Source: Telluribacter roseus (lineage in GTDB: Bacteria; Bacteroidota; Bacteroidia; Cytophagales; Spirosomataceae). From it: DNA of 64,000 bases. The stretch is from positions 62,001 to 126,000 of the forward strand of contig NZ_JAFEUV020000006.1 of NCBI RefSeq assembly GCF_017355915.2, given 5' to 3'. The notes under the pieces were generated by a model. It worked only from the letters and a program-made list of their open reading frames with translations, was not told the origin of the DNA and did no database searches. The translations under genes were made by a program, and so were the position numbers. Positions 59,609 through 64,000 of this stretch are shown one piece after another (position 1 is the first letter of the stretch; every line of letters begins with the position of its first letter).

Positions 59609-61834
59609 ATGTATAAATATTTTCTGGTAGGGCTACTGGCCCTGCTTGCAAGCGTGGCTGAGGCGCAGCGTGTCACCGGGACGGTGTACGAGCAACCATC
59701 AGCAGATACCGAAAAAACACCCCTGATCGGAGCCAGTGTATTCTGGGCTGGTACTACACTGGGTACCAGTACCGACGCTTCCGGCCACTTTTCCATTCCT
59801 CGTAGTGCGCAGTCCAATAAGCTGGTATTTAGCTTTGTGGGCTATGTCAATGACACCCTTAGCATTGGCGCCGAAAGCGAAGTGGAAGCTATATTACGGA
59901 GTGAGCAAACGCTCAATGAGGTAGTGGTACAGGGCAACGCCACCACCGTCGACCGCCTCAATCCTATTCAGACCGAGATCATCACCACCCGGGCCCTGGC
60001 CAAGGCCGCCTGCTGTAACCTATCCGAGAGCTTCGAGACCAACGCCTCCGTGTCAGTATCGTACGCGGATGCCGTGACAGGTTCCAAGCAGATCCAGATG
60101 CTGGGACTGAGCGGTACCTACATCCAGACCAACGTCGAGAACATCCCGACCATCCGCGGATTGGCTACTACCTTTGGCCTCAACTACGTACCGGGTACCT
60201 GGGTACAATCCATTGACATCGGTAAGGGAGCGGGTTCGGTAGTGAATGGCTACGAGTCCATGACGGGGCAGATCAACGTGGAGCTGCAGAAGCCCGATAC
60301 CCACGAAAAGCTGTACTTTAATACCTACGTCAATAATTTCGGACGGGCGGAGCTGAACCTCAACCTGGCGCACCAGCTCAACGACAAGTGGAGCACCGGA
60401 TTCCTGTCGCACGCCAGTACCCTGCGCAACCGCGTGGACAACAATGGGGATGGCTTTCTGGATCTGCCGCTGTATACGCAGTTCAACGGTATGAACCGCT
60501 GGAAGTACCAGGGCGAGCGGATGATGGCGCAGTTTGGTGTAAAAGCCTTACACGAGAATCGTCTGGGCGGGCAGACCAGTTTCCAGCCGGAGCTGCGCGG
60601 TACGTACCGCGCCTACGGGTACGGATCCAATGTGAATCGTTTTGAGGCGTTCTCTAAGGTAGCCAAGCTGTTCCCGGAGAAGCCTTACAAGGGGCTTGGA
60701 CTGGTCATGAACGCCTCGCTGCACGACTCCCGCTCGTACTTTGGCTTTACCAACTACGATGGCGTGCAGAAAACCCTGTACGGTAACCTGATCTACCAGT
60801 CCATCATTGGCAATACCAACCATTCGTTCAAGACTGGTGCGAGCTATCTGCTGGACGACTACAACGAGAAGTACCGCGATACAACGCTGGCGCGTACGGA
60901 GTCGGTACCGGGAGCCTTCTTTGAGTACACCTACAACAACCTGGACAAGTTTGTACTGGTAGCGGGCTCACGGGTAGATTTTCATAATCTGTTCGGCACG
61001 CAGCTGACGCCCCGTCTGCACCTTAAGTACAGCCTCAACCCCAATACAACGCTGCGGGCTTCGGCCGGTAAAGGATTCCGGGTGGCCAATCCGCTGGCTG
61101 AGTACTACGGCAACCTGGTGAGCTCGCGGGCGGTGGTGTTTCGGGAGCAGATCCGCCCGGAGGTATCCTGGAACTACGGCGCCAGTCTGACGCAGGAGTT
61201 TGACCTGGGGGGCATGGATGGCAACATTATTGTGGACTACTACCGGACCGACTTCCAGAACCAGCTCGTAGCCGATTTTGAACACCCCGGCTTTGCCTAC
61301 TTCTATAACCTGCAGGACAAGGCCTTTGCCAACAGCTTCCAGGCCGAAGTAAACCTGACGCCCATCAAGCGCTTCGAACTGAAGCTGGCCTACCGCCTGT
61401 TCGATGTGAAGCAAACCATGGGCGAGCCCTACGGAGAGCAGGTACTGCTGCCCCGCATGATGATCAGCCGCGACAGGGTACTCTTCAACGCGGGCTACGC
61501 GCTGCCTTATGACAAGTGGAAGTTTGACGTGACGGTACAGTGGAACGGCAAACGCCGCATCCCGAACATGGATCCCGGCTACGATCATACCTCCTATGAG
61601 AATATGCCTACGGATATAGCTCCGGCTTTCTACAACCTCAACGCGCAGGTGACACGTACCTTTCCGAAATGGGACATCTACCTCGGAGGCGAGAACCTGA
61701 CGGGCTTCCGTCAGATGAATCCGATCATCGGGGCTAACGATCCTTTTGGTCAGCGCTTTGATGCCGGTATGGCCTGGGGACCCGTCGTGGGGCGTACTAT
61801 CTACGCAGGTATTCGATATAAAATCATCAGGTAA
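59609..61834 (+). CDS. TonB-dependent receptor of the copper locus
   Basis: Outer-membrane receptor of 741 residues from the ATG at 59609 (MYKYFLVGLLALLASVAEAQ signal). It starts with a carboxypeptidase-regulatory-like beta domain (about 20-105) with GASVFWAGTTLGTSTDASGHFSIP. The plug domain contains AACCNLSESFETN and QIQMLGLSGTYIQTNVENIPTIRGLA. The C-terminal 22-strand barrel ends in GRTIYAGIRYKIIR. The CC in the plug and the location between HYC_CC_PP and HMA-AraC genes suggest a role in copper or a copper-binding compound. It lacks a SusD partner. Confidence 0.9.
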   Translation: MYKYFLVGLLALLASVAEAQRVTGTVYEQPSADTEKTPLIGASVFWAGTTLGTSTDASGHFSIPRSAQSNKLVFSFVGYVNDTLSIGAESEVEAILRSEQTLNEVVVQGNATTVDRLNPIQTEIITTRALAKAACCNLSESFETNASVSVSYADAVTGSKQIQMLGLSGTYIQTNVENIPTIRGLATTFGLNYVPGTWVQSIDIGKGAGSVVNGYESMTGQINVELQKPDTHEKLYFNTYVNNFGRAELNLNLAHQLNDKWSTGFLSHASTLRNRVDNNGDGFLDLPLYTQFNGMNRWKYQGERMMAQFGVKALHENRLGGQTSFQPELRGTYRAYGYGSNVNRFEAFSKVAKLFPEKPYKGLGLVMNASLHDSRSYFGFTNYDGVQKTLYGNLIYQSIIGNTNHSFKTGASYLLDDYNEKYRDTTLARTESVPGAFFEYTYNNLDKFVLVAGSRVDFHNLFGTQLTPRLHLKYSLNPNTTLRASAGKGFRVANPLAEYYGNLVSSRAVVFREQIRPEVSWNYGASLTQEFDLGGMDGNIIVDYYRTDFQNQLVADFEHPGFAYFYNLQDKAFANSFQAEVNLTPIKRFELKLAYRLFDVKQTMGEPYGEQVLLPRMMISRDRVLFNAGYALPYDKWKFDVTVQWNGKRRIPNMDPGYDHTSYENMPTDIAPAFYNLNAQVTRTFPKWDIYLGGENLTGFRQMNPIIGANDPFGQRFDAGMAWGPVVGRTIYAGIRYKIIR

Positions 61835-61951
61835 GTAGCTGATAGGTATTAGCAGTTAGTTTTTAGCTGTTAGCTTTTATTAAAGTAAAGCACAGTAGTT
61901 GTTTGGTGCTTTATCTTCCTTCAAAAAATAGATATAACGAGTACTGAAATT

Positions 61952-62518
61952 ATGAAGCTACTCATCAAAAATATGGTCTGTGACCGCTGTCGGCGGGTAG
62001 TGCGGGAGGAACTGGAAGGGCTGGGCCTGCAGGTGCAGGATGTAGCGCTGGGAGAGGTAGAAGTAGAGGGGGAGCCCTCTGCCGAGAAGCTCCTGGAAGT
62101 GGATGAAACCTTGAAGAAAAGTGGGTTTGAACTCCTGAACGATCGCCGGTTGGCCCTTGTTGAATATATAAAGACCTTGGTTATCGAAGAGGTACAGCAT
62201 CTGAAAGGCCAGAAGCCCGGCACGATGAACTTCTCGGACTACCTGGCCGAAAAGACCGGCTACGAGTACTCGTACCTGAGCACCCTTTTTTCGACCGAGA
62301 CGGGCACTACCATTGAGCAGTACCTGATCGCGCAGCGGGTAGAAAAAGTAAAAGAGTGGCTGTCGTACGATGAACTAAGCATCAGCGAAATGGCCTGGCG
62401 CCTGGGGTACAGCAGTTCGGCTCACCTGGCCAACCAGTTCAAAAAGCTGACGGGACAGACGCCCGGACAGTACAAGAAGGGAGCGCTGCTGGCGCGCAAA
62501 ACACTGGATCAAGTATAG
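61952..62518 (+). CDS. HMA-like sensor fused to AraC DNA-binding domain
   Basis: Regulator of 188 residues. The N-terminal 70 residues resemble a heavy-metal-associated domain with a CxxC in MVCDRCRRVV. The C-terminal AraC double HTH (about 100-180) is TGYEYSYLSTLFSTETGTTIEQYL followed by SISEMAWRLGYSSSAHLANQFKKLTGQTPGQYKK. A direct metal-to-DNA sensor is thus built into one small protein. It lies among copper genes and likely activates copA and itself; direct repeats upstream of copA are candidate sites. Known copper sensors (CueR, CsoR, CopY) belong to other families. Confidence 0.9.
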   Translation: MKLLIKNMVCDRCRRVVREELEGLGLQVQDVALGEVEVEGEPSAEKLLEVDETLKKSGFELLNDRRLALVEYIKTLVIEEVQHLKGQKPGTMNFSDYLAEKTGYEYSYLSTLFSTETGTTIEQYLIAQRVEKVKEWLSYDELSISEMAWRLGYSSSAHLANQFKKLTGQTPGQYKKGALLARKTLDQV

Positions 62519-62557
62519 ATTAAATAACCTCTTATAACACGTAATCTTTCTGAATTA

Positions 62558-62812
62558 ATGAAAAAAGTATTGTTTCTGCTGTCGTTTGGTGCCCTGGTAG
62601 CCTGTTCCGGAAATGACGAAAGTACCACTCAAACTACCGATGCTCCCGCTGCTACGGAGCAGGTAGCCGATGGCAAGCAGTTTGCCTGTCCCATGAAATG
62701 CGAAGGAGACAAGACCTACGCCGAAGCAGTAAAATGTCCGGTGTGCGAAATGGACCTGAAAGAAGTAGCCGTAGCGCATACAGAAGGTGACGGCCATAAT
62801 CACGATCATTAA
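62558..62812 (+). CDS. Heavy-metal-binding-domain lipoprotein
   Basis: Lipoprotein of 84 residues. The signal peptide ends at the lipobox LVAC (acylated Cys16). An Asp/Thr/Ala-rich linker is followed by a heavy-metal-binding domain of the CPMH type: FACPMKCEGDKTY, then VKCPVCEMDLKEV. The tail is His-rich (HTEGDGHNHDH). Domains like this occur in copper/silver efflux adaptors; here it stands alone as a surface or periplasmic metal sponge. It lies 39 bp after the HMA-AraC gene. Confidence 0.88.
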   Translation: MKKVLFLLSFGALVACSGNDESTTQTTDAPAATEQVADGKQFACPMKCEGDKTYAEAVKCPVCEMDLKEVAVAHTEGDGHNHDH

Positions 62813-62863
62813 ACCAGTAGCTTTAAATACAATCTAATTCATAAACCCAATAATCTCATAACC

Positions 62864-63223
62864 ATGAAAGCAACCCTTTTTTCAATACTATTCGCCCTGG
62901 GCGTGACTTTTGGCTTTGCGCAGGCTGATGACAAAGAGAAGGTAGTAAAGGTAAAAACTTCGGCTATCTGCGAAATGTGTAAAGAGCGGCTGGAGCGTAA
63001 TCTGGGCCTGTCGAAGGGAGTAAAGGAAGCTGATCTGAACCTGGACAACAAGGTGATGACGGTGAAGTACAACCCTAAGAAAACCGACGAAGCCTCAATC
63101 AAGTCGATCATTGTCAATACCGGCTATGATGCAGACGGAATGGTAGCCGATCAGAAGGCGCACGACAAACTACCCAAGTGCTGCCGCAAAACAGCAGCTC
63201 CTCATAGCGATATGAAGCACTAA
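62864..63223 (+). CDS. Periplasmic HMA-domain protein
   Basis: Secreted HMA protein of 119 residues with a Sec signal cleaved near FGFAQA (about 21). The metal site is CEMC in SAICEMCKERLERNLGLS, followed by the rest of the ferredoxin-like fold (VKYNPKKTDEASIKSIIVNTGY). The Cys- and His-containing tail (KCCRKTAAPHSDMKH) could add metal sites. It lies 51 bp after the metal-binding lipoprotein and is followed by a good terminator. It probably binds or passes copper in the periplasm. Confidence 0.88.
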   Translation: MKATLFSILFALGVTFGFAQADDKEKVVKVKTSAICEMCKERLERNLGLSKGVKEADLNLDNKVMTVKYNPKKTDEASIKSIIVNTGYDADGMVADQKAHDKLPKCCRKTAAPHSDMKH

Positions 63224-63229
63224 TATTTG

Positions 63230-63265
63230 AAAAGCCGGATGGAACACTTGTTCCTCCGGCTTTTA
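63230..63265 (+). terminator. Intrinsic terminator ending the copper gene series
   Basis: AAAAGCCGGA...GGAAC pairs with GTTCC...TCCGGCTTTT (one small bulge), followed by a T/A tail. It lies 6 bp after the HMA gene stop. Confidence 0.85.
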
Positions 63266-63563
63266 TATTTTCTGTCCTCTTCCTGCCCAATATACCTCCT
63301 TTCTGCTACTCTGATTGAGTACTCAAGTTGGGCATACCCAGCTTATTAGCAGCTACCATATATTCCATCGGCCCACTATCTGGATCTGATTCCCCTCTTA
63401 CCATCCTCCTTTTTCTGTCCACGGCCTTTTTGGCTACTGGGGTAGGGGAAGTACTGGGCTTTTTTCGCCGCGCTTGGGGTAGGCATAGTTATTTGTGGGG
63501 TAGCTGGACAGGATGCTGATTGAGGAGAAGAGAAGCTCTTAAACACATAATCACTATCAACCC
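63266..63563. other. Intergenic gap, no gene seen
   Basis: About 300 bases separate the terminator and the last gene. An open frame with a TTG start (63328-63519) has a hydrophobic, Leu/Phe-rich sequence but no family match; it is left uncalled. Confidence 0.4.
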
Positions 63564-64000
63564 ATGAAAAAGCACTATTTAGATCTTATAGCCATTGTGG
63601 CTGCTGTACTAGTAGCCGTACCGGCTGCGGCCCAGCATGATCACCACCAGCATCAGGCACCGAAGGCCGATACTACCAAGCCTGACCACTCTATGCATCA
63701 GGGACATACCATGGAAGGAGCCGCCGGTAGCCAAATGGGAGGTATGCACCACATGACGCACGCATTTTCGCTCAGCCTGCCCATGACCCGAAACGGCTCC
63801 GGTACCAGCTGGCAGCCCGATGCCACGCCCATGTACGCCTACATGCACCACGGCCGCAACTGGAACTACATGGTACACGGTAGCGTGTTCCTGCAGTACA
63901 ACGGGCAAAATATCAACAACAAGGGCAGCAAAGGCTCTGAGCGGGCCTTTAATGTACCTAACTGGGTCATGGGGATGGCCCAGCGGCAGGTGGGGCAGAA
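63564..64000 (+). CDS. Exported His/Met-rich protein of the copper locus (3' end beyond the window)
   Basis: Incomplete gene; the first 145 codons are inside the window. The Sec signal ends near PAAAQ (about 24). It is followed by a strongly His- and Met-rich segment (25-75, for example HDHHQHQAP and MHQGHTMEG, then MGGMHHMTHAF), typical of copper-binding regions. The next part, with MYAYMHHGRNWNYMVHGSVFLQYNG, looks like the start of a beta-rich domain, perhaps an outer-membrane barrel as in CopB-like proteins. The role is inferred from the His/Met content and neighbours; the family is not identified. Confidence 0.7.
   Translation, partial: MKKHYLDLIAIVAAVLVAVPAAAQHDHHQHQAPKADTTKPDHSMHQGHTMEGAAGSQMGGMHHMTHAFSLSLPMTRNGSGTSWQPDATPMYAYMHHGRNWNYMVHGSVFLQYNGQNINNKGSKGSERAFNVPNWVMGMAQRQVGQ

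Noticed and set aside
63328-63519. Hydrophobic 63-codon ORF with a TTG start between the terminator and the last gene
   Set aside because: No start context, no family and no clear helix layout; probably chance.

Overview
The window looks like a chromosomal segment of a Bacteroidota bacterium, most likely order Cytophagales (Spirosomataceae/Dyadobacter-like). The evidence is family content: GH92 mannosidase, CHRD and DUF4382 lipoproteins, a TonB-dependent receptor with an N-terminal carboxypeptidase-like domain, a HYC_CC_PP-type protein, and an HMA-AraC fusion. Several genes also have the Bacteroidota -7 promoter element TAnnTTTG upstream, and Shine-Dalgarno sequences are mostly absent. GTAC/GGTACC strings are strikingly common nearly everywhere. 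No rRNA, tRNA, CRISPR array, prophage or intact insertion sequence was recognised.

Layout. 0-12 kb: gluconokinase, cytochrome c, GH92, two CHRD-type lipoproteins, a DUF4382 lipoprotein, a GAF hybrid histidine kinase, a tandem pair of DJ-1/PfpI proteins and small hypotheticals. 12-21 kb: housekeeping and regulation (clpB, an esterase-fold protein with its nucleophile serine replaced by alanine, pheS, a stand-alone LytTR regulator, a porin-like protein, radA, an orphan histidine kinase). 21.6-24.7 kb: an ECF sigma factor, a one-TM anti-sigma-like protein and two envelope proteins. 24.8-29 kb: a Tat-type NIF3 protein, DUF4180, a serine hydrolase, a RibD-like reductase and a GNAT. 29-32.3 kb: a two-gene operon of two different P-loop GTPases, the best candidate for a little-described system. 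32.7-34.2 kb: tyrS behind what looks like a complete tyrosine leader-peptide attenuator. 34-49 kb: mixed accessory genes (VOC, SnoaL, MFS/Crp, cupin, AraC, GH43, acetate-permease pair, nitroreductase/HxlR, methyltransferase, GNAT, Tat-exported class V aminotransferase). This stretch also holds a decayed REP-associated transposase between 51-bp inverted repeats and an AT-rich, probably imported RidA/YafY pair. 49-55.4 kb: Ca2+-type ATPase, lactonase, MacB-like permease and CsaA, with copies of a GC-rich structured repeat. 55.5 kb to the end: a copper/heavy-metal resistance locus.

How genes work together. The copper locus runs copA, a MNT/HEPN toxin-antitoxin pair, a CopZ-like chaperone, a HYC_CC_PP-type protein, a TonB receptor, an HMA-AraC regulator, a metal-binding lipoprotein, a periplasmic HMA protein and a His/Met-rich protein cut by the window edge. 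Direct repeats spaced 21 bp lie just upstream of a -7 element ahead of copA and are a plausible target of the HMA-AraC regulator. The tyrS leader has three consecutive Tyr codons, a sequestering hairpin, an antiterminator segment and a U-tailed terminator in the order expected for ribosome-mediated attenuation.

All functional calls are by eye from motifs and family memory; no database search was run.
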